Part shown: piece by piece, positions 1-5,813 of the stretch | How the letters are laid out: every line of letters begins with the position of its first letter | Numbering within the stretch: the stretch's first letter is position 1 | Assembly: GCA_900321955.1 (NCBI GenBank) | Contig: ONXX01000049.1 | Location: 1-8,312 of the forward strand | Direction of reading: 5' to 3' | Source of the DNA: an uncultured Bacillota bacterium | GTDB lineage: Bacteria; Bacillota_I; Bacilli_A; Erysipelotrichales; Erysipelotrichaceae | DNA length: 8,312 nt | Translations under genes and position numbers: made by a program | Notes under the pieces: model-generated | What the model was told of the DNA's origin: nothing | The model's input: the letters and a program-made list of their open reading frames with translations, nothing else | Database searches by the model: none

Positions 1-315
1 CAGATCGCCTACACCCTGCTCTCTTGGCTCGCAATTACAATCCACAAAACCCTCGTGCCACTTGCGGGCATCTGCGCAAAACACCAGCACCATATCGGCT
101 TTGGCGATGAAGCCCTGATGATCGCAGGTATCAACCAGTTTATCCTTGATTTTCTGATCCGTTACATCGATGATCGTATACATCTGCTGGTTGCCGGCAG
201 TTGGCGCTGCGCAGGCTGCCTCCAGTATCGTTCGCTTATCCTCTTTCGAGATCTTTCTGTCCTCATATGCCCGGACGGATTTTCTGTTCATGATCGTCTT
301 AATAACTTCGTTCAT
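1..315 (-). CDS. Nitroreductase family protein, 3' end outside window
   Basis: This gene is read leftward from an ATG at 313-315 and stays open for 105 codons to the window edge, so only its N-terminal part is present. The family uses FMN to transfer electrons from NAD(P)H to nitro, quinone or related acceptors in the cytosol. Residues 11-15 (RKSVR) form the usual N-terminal FMN-phosphate motif. Residues 32-44 (EAACAAPTAGNQQ) match the family's AA..AP(T/S)aGNQQ flavin-site signature. The last visible stretch contains PREQGVGDL, resembling the PRxPGxGDL segment of a Bacillota subgroup of nitroreductases. An AAGGAG ribosome site (321-326) lies 5 nt upstream of the ATG. The start overlaps the stop of a small upstream ORF by 4 bp (ATGA), which suggests translational coupling. 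The family call is firm; substrate and exact subfamily cannot be told from the fragment. Confidence 0.88.
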   Translation of the reverse strand, partial: MNEVIKTIMNRKSVRAYEDRKISKEDKRTILEAACAAPTAGNQQMYTIIDVTDQKIKDKLVDTCDHQGFIAKADMVLVFCADARKWHEGFVDCNCEPREQGVGDL

Positions 316-431
316 TTCCTCTCCTTCCAGTATTCTTCATGAAAGCCCGGCTCATCCAGAGCTTCTCCTTCCAGGACCTGTGTCAGCCGGTAAATCTCCC
401 TATAATTATTTCGATTCGCTTTTCTGATCAT
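312..431 (-). CDS. Small ORF (39 aa) coupled to nitroreductase gene
   Basis: This is a 39-codon leftward ORF, ATG at 429-431 and TGA at 312-314. It begins MIRKANRNNYREIYRLTQVL and ends FHEEYWKERK. It is charged, hydrophilic and has no signal peptide or membrane segment. Its TGA overlaps the nitroreductase ATG as ATGA, and the nitroreductase ribosome site lies inside its last codons. That arrangement is typical of coupled genes. A GTG at 462-464 in the same frame would give 50 aa, but the TATAAT promoter element at 444-449 lies inside that extension, so the ATG is preferred. A purine-rich GATAAGAAG just before the ATG is only a weak ribosome site. I do not recognise the protein. It could be a real small partner protein or a leader peptide that controls the downstream gene. 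Confidence 0.5.
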   Translation of the reverse strand: MIRKANRNNYREIYRLTQVLEGEALDEPGFHEEYWKERK

Positions 432-443
432 CTTCTTATCACT

Positions 444-449
444 ATTATA
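444..449 (-). promoter_or_regulatory. -10 element for small ORF / nitroreductase
   Basis: On the minus strand this is a perfect TATAAT. Transcription would start about 7 nt downstream, near 437, only about 6 nt before the ATG at 431. No good -35 box is found at 16-18 nt; TTGAAA at 472-477 is 22 nt away. The element is therefore suggestive rather than certain. Confidence 0.45.
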
Positions 450-484
450 GCGATATTTCTTCACCTGCCTTTTTCAAATACTCA

Positions 485-514
485 TTGACTTTGGAATTTT
501 TCCTATGTTAATAT
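485..514 (+). promoter_or_regulatory. Promoter of the tRNA-Val/tRNA-Thr operon
   Basis: TTGACT (485-490, 5 of 6 to the -35 consensus) is followed after 18 nt by TAATAT (509-514, 4 of 6 to the -10 consensus). Transcription would start near 521, about 10 nt before the first tRNA. It is divergent from the nitroreductase-side promoter. Confidence 0.55.
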
Positions 515-531
515 TATTAAGCACCAAATAA

Positions 532-607
532 GGAGGCTTAGCTCAGTTGGGAGAGCACCTGCCTTACAAGCAGGGGGTCACAGGTTCGAGCCCTGTAGCC
601 TCCACCA
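532..607 (+). tRNA. tRNA-Val (anticodon TAC)
   Basis: This 76-nt cloverleaf includes an encoded CCA (605-607). The acceptor stem GGAGGCT (532-538) pairs perfectly with AGCCTCC (597-603), and the discriminator is A604. The D stem is GCTC/GAGC. The anticodon stem CCTGC/GCAGG encloses loop CTTACAA with anticodon TAC at 565-567, which reads GUA and other Val codons. The T stem ACAGG/CCTGT encloses TTCGAGC. All stems are intact. It is the first gene of a two-tRNA transcript, 7 nt before tRNA-Thr. Confidence 0.97.
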
Positions 608-614
608 TCGAAAT

Positions 615-690
615 GCCAACTTAGCGCAATAGGTAGAGCAACTGATTTGTAATCAGTAGGTTACGGGTTCAATTCCTGTAGTTGGCACCA
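615..690 (+). tRNA. tRNA-Thr (anticodon TGT)
   Basis: This 76-nt cloverleaf has an encoded CCA (688-690). The acceptor stem GCCAACT (615-621) pairs with AGTTGGC (680-686), and the discriminator is A687. The anticodon stem ACTGA/TCAGT encloses TTTGTAA with anticodon TGT at 648-650. The T stem ACGGG/CCTGT (one G-T pair) encloses TTCAATT. The D stem reads GCGC (624-627) against GAGC (636-639), so the pair equivalent to 12-23 is a G-A mismatch; T at 626 would restore the usual GCTC/GAGC. Everything else looks functional. It is co-transcribed with tRNA-Val and followed 10 nt later by a terminator. Confidence 0.95.
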
Positions 691-700
691 TCTGAAAATA

Positions 701-726
701 AAGATTCCGCGAGGGATCTTTTTTCT
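701..726 (+). terminator. Intrinsic terminator of the tRNA operon
   Basis: The stem is AAGATTCC (701-708) / GGGATCTT (713-720) with loop GCGA. It has 8 pairs including one G-T and runs into a T tract at 719-724. It lies 10 nt after the CCA of tRNA-Thr. Confidence 0.85.
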
Positions 727-781
727 TGTACCCGCATTCAATCTTCTCTCCCCTATTTATATAGAGTTTTTAATTTTCCTG

Positions 782-790
782 TGTCATACT
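782..790 (+). promoter_or_regulatory. Possible extended -10 upstream of aldo/keto reductase
   Basis: TG-T-CATACT resembles an extended -10 (TGnTATAAT). No convincing -35 box lies upstream, and the start point would fall at about 797, leaving almost no room before the ribosome site at 797-801. This is a weak candidate; the surrounding 727-809 shows nothing better. Confidence 0.25.
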
Positions 791-809
791 TTTTTTAGAG
801 GAAAAAACC

Positions 810-2000
810 ATGCAATACAGAAATGATAAATACGGAAACAAGATCTCGATCTTAGGCTATGGCTGCATGCGTTTTACCAACAAAAACGGCAAGATCGACG
901 AAGCCAAAGCCGAAGAAGAGATCATGGAAGCCTATCGTCAGGGCGTCAATTATTATGATACGGCCTATGTCTATCCCGGCAGCGAAGCGGCGCTTGGTAA
1001 TATCCTTTTCAAGAACCAGATCCGCGATAAAATCAACATCGCCACCAAACTGCCCCAGTACATGATCAATTCCAATAAGAATCTGGATGCCTACTTTAAC
1101 GAAGAGCTCTCCCGTTTAAAGACCGATCATGTCGATTACTACCTGATGCACCACATGACCGACATCTACCAATGGGAAAGACTGAAGAGCTTAGGCATTG
1201 AAGACTGGATCGCCGATAAGAAAAAAGAAGGAAAGATCCGCAACATCGGTTTTTCCTACCACGGCAACAGCGACATGTTCATCAAAATCCTGGAAGACTA
1301 CAACTGGGACTTCTGCCAGATCCAATACAACTATCTGGATGAAAACAGTCAGGCCGGCCGCAAAGGCTTAAACCGGGCGGGAGAACTGGGCATTCCGGTG
1401 ATCATCATGGAACCTTTGCGCGGCGGCAAACTGGTCAACCTTCTGCCGCAGGACGCCAAAGACAAGATCGCCAGAAACGACCGCCATTATTCCCCTGCCG
1501 AATGGGGCTTTCGCTGGCTCTTTGATCAGAAAGATGTCACCTGCGTCTTGTCCGGCATGAATTCACTTAAGATGGTCAAGGAAAACTGCCGCATCGCCTC
1601 TGAGGCGAAAGCCGATTCCCTCACCCAGGAGGATTTCGCCCTGATCAGGGAAGTCATTGCATCCATCAAAGCCCACGAGAAAGTAGGATGCACAGGCTGC
1701 CGCTATTGCATGCCTTGCGTCAAAGGCATCGATATCCCGGGAACCTTCAATGCCTACAACCGCATGTATACCGAATCCAAACACGACGGCCGTTTCCAAT
1801 ACGCCCAAGCCGTCGCTTTGAATAAGAACGCGACCTTCGCCAGTGAATGCATCAAATGCGGCAAATGCGAAAGCCACTGTCCGCAATTCATTCCGATCCG
1901 GGAAAAACTGGCCGAAGCCGATAAGGCATTGCGGCCGCTTCCTTACAAGATCGGCATCAACCTCGTAAGAGCCTTTATGTTTAGAAAAGCCAGACAATAA
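810..2000 (+). CDS. Aldo/keto reductase with C-terminal iron-sulfur domain
   Basis: This 396-aa cytosolic protein belongs to the AKR group that carries a ferredoxin-like tail (COG1453 type). Residues 1 to about 285 form the TIM-barrel reductase. The catalytic tetrad is visible as D50 and Y55 (YYDTAYVY), K80 (IATKLP) and H114 (DYYLMHH). The NAD(P)-side segment EPLRGGKL is also present. The tail holds eight cysteines in two groups: C294, C297, C300, C303 and C347, C350, C353, C357, the last followed by Pro. These suit one or two [4Fe-4S] clusters. The enzyme probably reduces a carbonyl compound, with the clusters passing electrons; the substrate is unknown. An AGAGG ribosome site (797-801) lies 8 nt before the ATG. 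The gene is monocistronic: a tRNA terminator lies upstream and its own terminator 6 nt after the stop. Length is normal for this subgroup. Confidence 0.93.
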   Translation: MQYRNDKYGNKISILGYGCMRFTNKNGKIDEAKAEEEIMEAYRQGVNYYDTAYVYPGSEAALGNILFKNQIRDKINIATKLPQYMINSNKNLDAYFNEELSRLKTDHVDYYLMHHMTDIYQWERLKSLGIEDWIADKKKEGKIRNIGFSYHGNSDMFIKILEDYNWDFCQIQYNYLDENSQAGRKGLNRAGELGIPVIIMEPLRGGKLVNLLPQDAKDKIARNDRHYSPAEWGFRWLFDQKDVTCVLSGMNSLKMVKENCRIASEAKADSLTQEDFALIREVIASIKAHEKVGCTGCRYCMPCVKGIDIPGTFNAYNRMYTESKHDGRFQYAQAVALNKNATFASECIKCGKCESHCPQFIPIREKLAEADKALRPLPYKIGINLVRAFMFRKARQ

Positions 2001-2005
2001 ACAAG

Positions 2006-2027
2006 AGACGGTGAAAACCGTCTTTTT
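2006..2027 (+). terminator. Intrinsic terminator of aldo/keto reductase gene
   Basis: A perfect 7-bp stem AGACGGT (2006-2012) / ACCGTCT (2017-2023) with a GAAA tetraloop is followed by TTTT. It starts 5 nt after the TAA stop. Confidence 0.88.
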
Positions 2028-2048
2028 CATTTGACATGAGCCTAAAGC

Positions 2049-2076
2049 TTGTTTCTTTGCATTCCTGTTATATAAT
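2049..2076 (+). promoter_or_regulatory. Promoter of folT-like gene
   Basis: A perfect -10 TATAAT (2071-2076) is preceded at 16 nt by TTGTTT (2049-2054), a fair -35. The predicted start of transcription, about 2082-2084, coincides with the ATG at 2084. A perfect TTGACA at 2031-2036 is 34 nt from the -10 and so is probably not its partner. The short dyad ATAAT-TTTG-ATTAT (2072-2085) overlaps the -10 and the start codon. Confidence 0.6.
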
Positions 2077-2083
2077 TTTGATT

Positions 2084-2614
2084 ATGAATACAAAAAGATT
2101 GACTCGCTTAGCGATGTTGATCGCCGTGTATGTCGTGTTAAGCATTTTAACACCGGTAAAGATCGTGAATTTCAAATTCACCTTTGAAGCATTTCCTATT
2201 TTAGTAGCCAGTTTACTGTCAGGTCCGATCGACGGCCTGATCGTCGGAGGTGTAGGCTCGTTTATATATCAGCTGCTGTTCTCGGGCTATGGAATCACTG
2301 CAACAACGCCATTGTGGATCTTGCCGCACGCGATCAGCGGATTACTCGTCGGCTTCTATGCCAAATCAAAGAACTTTGATCTGTCTTTAAAGCAGATCAG
2401 CTTAATCTGCATTGCATCGGCCTTATGCGTCACTGCCTTAAACACCCTGGCCTTATATGTTGACGCAAAACTCTTCGGCTATTATTCCGATGCCCTGGTC
2501 TTTGGGTCTCTTCTATTCAAGATCTTCGCCGGCATCATTCTTTCTTTGATCTATGCATCGATCATGCCGAGGTTATTGGCTTATCTGAAAAAGCTGGAAG
2601 AAAAAGCCGGCTGA
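2084..2614 (+). CDS. folT: ECF transporter S component, FolT-like (folate uptake)
   Basis: This 176-aa, very hydrophobic membrane protein has about six predicted helices. It resembles the substrate-binding (S) component of energy-coupling factor transporters of the FolT family. It would bind folate outside and be driven by the EcfA-EcfA'-EcfT module encoded elsewhere; no ECF ATPase or T gene is in the window. Helix 1 has the AxxxA motif (A10, A14 in RLAMLIAVY) used to dock on EcfT. Helix 1 is followed by a family-like segment, NFKFTFEAFPILVASLLSGP (residues 29-48). An ATG at 2036 lies in frame, but it sits upstream of the -10 promoter element and has no ribosome site. ATG 2084 gives the normal family start MNTKRLTRLA. 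No ribosome site precedes 2084 either, so a leaderless mRNA is likely. Folate as substrate is inferred from family resemblance only. Confidence 0.83.
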   Translation: MNTKRLTRLAMLIAVYVVLSILTPVKIVNFKFTFEAFPILVASLLSGPIDGLIVGGVGSFIYQLLFSGYGITATTPLWILPHAISGLLVGFYAKSKNFDLSLKQISLICIASALCVTALNTLALYVDAKLFGYYSDALVFGSLLFKIFAGIILSLIYASIMPRLLAYLKKLEEKAG

Positions 2615-2623
2615 TCATGAACG

Positions 2624-2652
2624 AAAAAACCATGGAATTCCATGGTTTTATT
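2624..2652. terminator. Bidirectional terminator between convergent folT and MGMT genes
   Basis: A perfect 24-nt palindrome: AAAACCATGG (2626-2635), loop AATT (2636-2639), CCATGGTTTT (2640-2649). It has T-rich sequence on the plus side and a six-base A run (2624-2629) giving U's on the minus side. It can end both convergent transcripts. It overlaps the TAA stop (2648-2650) of the leftward methyltransferase gene. Confidence 0.85.
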
Positions 2653-3136
2653 TTGTGTTGCTTTCATGTTCCAGAAACCACCGCTTCCGCTCGATTCCGG
2701 CCGCAAAGCCGGTCAAAGAACCATCGCTTCCGATCAAGCGGTGACAGGGCACCAGAAGAAGGATTCTGTTCTTCCCTGCCGCCTGACCTATTGCCTGTGC
2801 AGACATCTTTTTAATTCCTCTGTCTTCGGCAATCTGCTTTGCCAGGTCTTTGTATCGTAAGGTTTCACCATACGGGATCTTCATCAAAGCCTGCCAGACG
2901 TCCTTTTGAAATTGCGTCCCCTTGAATCTTAACGGAGGAACTTCTTCCGGTATTCTTCCATCAAAATAATCCTTCAGCCACTTTTCACTTTTCTCAAAGA
3001 CTGCCAGATCCTTTTGATAGATATAGCTTTCATAGGAAAGACCCTGATCTTCAAAATACAGGCCGCACAAGAAGCCGTCTTCTTCCAACAAGACCAGCCT
3101 TCCTAAGATCGTCTCAAAAAACGAATAATGACCCAC
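2648..3136 (-). CDS. ogt: Methylated-DNA--protein-cysteine methyltransferase
   Basis: This 162-aa suicide DNA repair protein moves the alkyl group from O6-alkylguanine to its own cysteine. The active site is VPCHRL with C131. The DNA-binding helix-turn-helix region precedes it (YGETLRYKDLAKQIA, about 89-103), and the conserved late Glu is E158 in RKRWFLEHE. N123 matches the hinge Asn. Two positions differ from common forms: Q114 stands where many homologues have the arginine finger, which I recall in other Bacillota members too, and R124 follows the Asn where Pro is usual. The start is GTG at 3134-3136, whose first G is the last base of the upstream TAG. There is no clear ribosome site, so translation is probably coupled to the zinc-ribbon gene. 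Length is typical. Ogt/MGMT type, not Ada fusion. Confidence 0.93.
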   Translation of the reverse strand: MGHYSFFETILGRLVLLEEDGFLCGLYFEDQGLSYESYIYQKDLAVFEKSEKWLKDYFDGRIPEEVPPLRFKGTQFQKDVWQALMKIPYGETLRYKDLAKQIAEDRGIKKMSAQAIGQAAGKNRILLLVPCHRLIGSDGSLTGFAAGIERKRWFLEHESNTK

Positions 3137-3987
3137 TACTTCACTTTATTGCCGCAGCGCGGACAGAAGACGGTTTCCGGATCGCTGATCTTTTCACCGC
3201 ATTTGGAACAGAAGAACGGTTCAAAAGCGGAGACCGGTTTTGGCGTACCGCACTTCACGCAGAAATTGCCGTCATTGCGGCTGCCGCATTTCGGACAGAA
3301 CCATTCGCCCTGAGCTGCGGTATTGCCATAGGTCGTGTAAGAAACATTGTTGGCACAGTTTGGATTGTCAAAGTCACTGCGGTCATCATAGTATTCCTTA
3401 TTGCAGATGATGGCCATGACCTGCTTGCACATATCCACCAGTTCCATGTATTTGGCATCACCCGGATTCTCCGGTTTTTCCGTATTGAGCTTGAATTCCA
3501 TGTCATCGAAGTACGGATTGTTGACATCGATGTGAACGTAGAACTCATACTCATATTCATAGCGTTTCGGTTCATAAGAGATGCGTTTGCCTTCAGCATC
3601 CTTGGTGTAGATCTCATCCTTGTCTTCCCGGATATTGACCCGCATATCGCGGACATCTGCAAAACGGATGATATCCGGATTGGATTCTCTCCAGCGGGTA
3701 TTCAGACTGGAAACGACAAAGCACTTGTTGGTCTCATCGATATAGAACTTGTAGTAATCACCGATGATCTTTTCCGCATTGAAAGTCTTGAGCTTTCTCT
3801 CATTCTCTTCCCTGTAAGCCAGCTGTTCCTTGATGGCCTCAACGCTTGTTCTCTTTCGGCCGGTGAACCAGTGTGACAATTTGGCAGCACAGTTCTTGCA
3901 CATATTGCCGTCTTCCAGTTTGCGGTTGCCGAGCAGTCCTATCTCTTTGCCGCAGATATCACAATACTTCTTATCAAATAAGCCCAT
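3136..3987 (-). CDS. DUF4428 and double zinc-ribbon protein
   Basis: This 283-aa soluble protein has three likely zinc sites and no signal peptide or membrane helix. The N-terminus (residues 1 to about 45) matches DUF4428, with C9, C12, C30 and C33. A central region of about 70-200 is rich in charged residues and predicted beta structure. The C-terminus holds two zinc ribbons: C231, C234, C243, C246 and C260, C263, C275, C278. The biochemical role is unknown; such proteins may bind nucleic acid or other proteins. A strong AGGAGGT site (3994-4000) lies 6 nt before the ATG, which fixes the start. It is the first gene of a two-gene operon with the MGMT gene; the stop of this gene and the GTG start of the next share one base. 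That link hints at a stress or DNA repair setting, but this is only context. Confidence 0.85.
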   Translation of the reverse strand: MGLFDKKYCDICGKEIGLLGNRKLEDGNMCKNCAAKLSHWFTGRKRTSVEAIKEQLAYREENERKLKTFNAEKIIGDYYKFYIDETNKCFVVSSLNTRWRESNPDIIRFADVRDMRVNIREDKDEIYTKDAEGKRISYEPKRYEYEYEFYVHIDVNNPYFDDMEFKLNTEKPENPGDAKYMELVDMCKQVMAIICNKEYYDDRSDFDNPNCANNVSYTTYGNTAAQGEWFCPKCGSRNDGNFCVKCGTPKPVSAFEPFFCSKCGEKISDPETVFCPRCGNKVK

Positions 3988-4036
3988 TTGTATACCTCCT
4001 GTCCATTATGAATGATTGTTGCCTTTTCTTATTTTC

Positions 4037-4045
4037 ATTATAGCA
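4037..4045 (-). promoter_or_regulatory. Extended -10 promoter of zinc-ribbon/MGMT operon
   Basis: The minus strand reads TG-C-TATAAT, a perfect extended -10. A poor -35 (TGATAA, at 4060-4065) lies 17 nt upstream, which is tolerable with an extended -10. The predicted start, near 4030, gives a leader of about 43 nt. The promoter is back to back with that of alr. Confidence 0.65.
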
Positions 4046-4065
4046 TCGAGGCACTTTCCTTATCA

Positions 4066-4092
4066 TTTACACAGAAGCCGATTCTGTATAAT
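4066..4092 (+). promoter_or_regulatory. Promoter of alr
   Basis: TTTACA (4066-4071) and a perfect TATAAT (4087-4092) are separated by 15 nt, slightly short. Transcription would start near 4099, about 23 nt before the ATG. The -35 region lies close behind the divergent zinc-ribbon promoter, so the two may compete or be co-regulated. Confidence 0.6.
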
Positions 4093-4121
4093 TCGAAGTC
4101 TCTTTGTAATAGAATAGAAGT

Positions 4122-5198
4122 ATGTACAGAAATTCCTACGTACAGGTCGATCTCGACAAATTAAAAGAGAATGCCAGGTATTTCCAATCCCGCAGCAAGA
4201 AGAAACTGATCGGTGTTGTAAAAGCCAATGGCTATGGCATCATCGACTACATCGAAGCCAAGACATTAAAGGAAGTCGGCGTCGATTTCTTTGCCGTCTC
4301 CAGTCTTGATGAAGCGCTGAACTTAAGAAAGCATGGCATCGATGACAGCATCCTGATTTTAGGTCAGGTACCGGAAGATTCCATGGATCTGCTTCGCAAG
4401 TACGATCTTTCCATCGTCACTTTGTCCCTTCCTTTCGTGAAGGCCTGCGACTTAAAAGATGTCAAAGTCCATCTCAAGCTCAACACCGGCATGAACCGCA
4501 TCGGCGTAAGAACCGATGAAGCAAAGCAGTGTCTTGATCTGCTGCTTCAAAAAGGCGCGAACATTGAGGGCGTTATGTCCCACTTCTCTTCCGCCGATAC
4601 CGATATCGAATATTCACAAAATCAATATGAAATCTTCAAAGACTGTGTCTTATCCCTGAACTATGATTTTAAATACATCCACATGTCCGCGACCGATGGC
4701 TCCCTTGCCGTCAATGACGACATCTGCAATGCCGAACGCATCGGCCTTGGCTTATTGGGTCTAAGCTCTTACGATACGGCTTTGAAACCATGTATCAGCC
4801 TGTTCAGCGAAGTATCCATGGTCAAACAATTGAAGCCCGGCGACACCGTCTCCTATGGACGTCACTATACCTCCGATGGAAGCGGCTATCTTCTGACGAT
4901 TCCTCTTGGCTATGCCGATGGCTTCTATCGGGCCAATACCGGCAAAGAGGTCTATTGTGAAGATGAGTACGGCACGATCGTCGGATCCATCTGCATGGAC
5001 CAGATGATGATCCTCACCAAGAAGGAACATCCATGCGGTTCTGTGATTGAACTCTTTGGTCCGCATATCGATATCGCCAAACGGGCACAAGAGCTTGGCA
5101 CCATCAGCTATGAGCTCTACACTTCCCTCTCCGATCGGCTGAGCCGCCGTTACATCAAAAACGGCAAGGTCTTCTTATCGATCGATCCGCGTTTCTAA
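4122..5198 (+). CDS. alr: Alanine racemase
   Basis: This 358-aa PLP enzyme interconverts L- and D-alanine and so supplies D-Ala for peptidoglycan in the cytosol. It has the N-terminal PLP barrel and C-terminal beta domain of fold type III. The Schiff-base lysine is K34 in VVKANGYG. The segment equivalent to the carbamylated lysine is K119 in HLKLNTGMNRIG. R206 (ERIGLG) is the residue that contacts the PLP ring nitrogen. The second catalytic base is Y245 in VSYGRHY, followed by IPLGYADGF and ICMDQ. Two small departures are seen: N121 where most have Asp (KxDTGM), and Leu in place of the usual Tyr in the IGLGLLG stretch. It is slightly short for the family (about 370-390). The ribosome site is weak (TAGAAG next to the ATG). 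The gene stands alone, with its own promoter and terminator. Confidence 0.95.
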   Translation: MYRNSYVQVDLDKLKENARYFQSRSKKKLIGVVKANGYGIIDYIEAKTLKEVGVDFFAVSSLDEALNLRKHGIDDSILILGQVPEDSMDLLRKYDLSIVTLSLPFVKACDLKDVKVHLKLNTGMNRIGVRTDEAKQCLDLLLQKGANIEGVMSHFSSADTDIEYSQNQYEIFKDCVLSLNYDFKYIHMSATDGSLAVNDDICNAERIGLGLLGLSSYDTALKPCISLFSEVSMVKQLKPGDTVSYGRHYTSDGSGYLLTIPLGYADGFYRANTGKEVYCEDEYGTIVGSICMDQMMILTKKEHPCGSVIELFGPHIDIAKRAQELGTISYELYTSLSDRLSRRYIKNGKVFLSIDPRF

Positions 5199-5205
5199 AC
5201 AAGGC

Positions 5206-5229
5206 AAGCCATAGAAATATGGCTTTTTT
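5206..5229 (+). terminator. Intrinsic terminator of alr
   Basis: A perfect 8-bp stem AAGCCATA (5206-5213) / TATGGCTT (5218-5225) with GAAA loop runs into TTTTTT (5224-5229). It begins 7 nt after the stop codon. Confidence 0.9.
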
Positions 5230-5257
5230 CATGGTCAAAATCATCTTTCAAAAAATT

Positions 5258-5281
5258 GATAAGGTATCGCCTTGTCTTTTT
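5258..5281 (+). terminator. Terminator-like hairpin before the surface-protein cassette
   Basis: The stem is GATAAGG (5258-5264) / CCTTGTC (5270-5276), with one T-G pair, loop TATCG and then TTTTT (5277-5281). It lies about 29 nt after the alr terminator and 29 nt before the next ATG. It may be a tandem terminator for alr or a leader attenuator for the cassette. The bases GTATCG (5264-5269) could instead pair with CGATAC (5290-5295), just before the ribosome site. No clear promoter is seen between the two hairpins. Confidence 0.5.
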
Positions 5282-5310
5282 GCGCATAACGATACGAAGG
5301 AGATAAAAAT

Positions 5311-5805
5311 ATGATGAAAGAAAAAAGACAGTCCAAAATTACGATCATCGTGATCATCCTGTGCCTGATCTTGCTGGCACTAAGCGGCTTAAGCCTCGTT
5401 TTATCGCTTCGTTCGATGAAGCTCTCGGAACAGTGCTGCCAGATGAAGGTGTCAGAAACGCAAAGTGATTATGTCAACCCTTTGGATCAGCAGCAGGATG
5501 AGGAAGCATATACGGAGCTTATGGGATTCGGCTGTCTCGATGTGGATACCAATTCCCCTTTCATCTACCTGATCAACCCATCAGACAATGAGGTCTACCT
5601 CAGCTTTGATGTCCTGTATGAAGGAAGATCGCTGTATAAGAGCGATCTGATCGCCCCGGGCAAGATGGAACAGTTTGATATCTGCAGTGTACTGGATGCA
5701 GGAAAACATACACTGACTTATTCCATTTCTTCCTACGATTTGAACGACAAAAAAGTCCTGTGGGCAGGCGTACAGCAGAATCAGGATGTCTCCATCAGAA
5801 AGTAA
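5311..5805 (+). CDS. Membrane-anchored extracellular protein, first cassette gene
   Basis: This 164-aa protein has a positively charged start (KEKRQSK), one strongly hydrophobic helix at about residues 10-33, and an outward region of about 130 residues. No lipobox Cys follows the helix, so it is probably a signal anchor rather than a lipoprotein. A spacer rich in Gln, Asp and Glu (about 46-67) leads to a domain with alternating hydrophobic residues, likely a small beta-sandwich (IYLINPSDNEVYLSF, residues 85-99, then DLIAPGKMEQF, 112-122). I recall similar domains in Bacillota surface loci beside BspA-like proteins, but know of no assigned function. AAGGAG (5297-5302) lies 8 nt before the first ATG; a second ATG follows directly. 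The next gene begins 8 nt after the stop, with its ribosome site overlapping that stop, so the two are one operon. Confidence 0.82.
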   Translation: MMKEKRQSKITIIVIILCLILLALSGLSLVLSLRSMKLSEQCCQMKVSETQSDYVNPLDQQQDEEAYTELMGFGCLDVDTNSPFIYLINPSDNEVYLSFDVLYEGRSLYKSDLIAPGKMEQFDICSVLDAGKHTLTYSISSYDLNDKKVLWAGVQQNQDVSIRK

Positions 5806-5813
5806 GGAGCACT

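Noticed and set aside
55..427. Two rightward ORFs of 85-95 codons
   Set aside because: They are antisense to the nitroreductase fragment and the small ORF, which have ribosome sites and, for the former, clear family motifs.
1563..2030. Leftward 155-codon ORF
   Set aside because: It lies antisense within the well-supported aldo/keto reductase and runs through its terminator; its sequence matches no family I know and it has no ribosome site.
2031..2036. Perfect TTGACA before folT as its -35 box
   Set aside because: It is 34 nt from the TATAAT at 2071-2076, far beyond the usual 16-18 nt, and no -10 lies at the right distance.
3255..3890. Further ORFs of 62-135 codons in the zinc-ribbon region
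   Set aside because: They are out-of-frame shadows with biased composition (Met/Ser/Arg-rich), while the 283-aa frame has ordered zinc motifs and a strong ribosome site.
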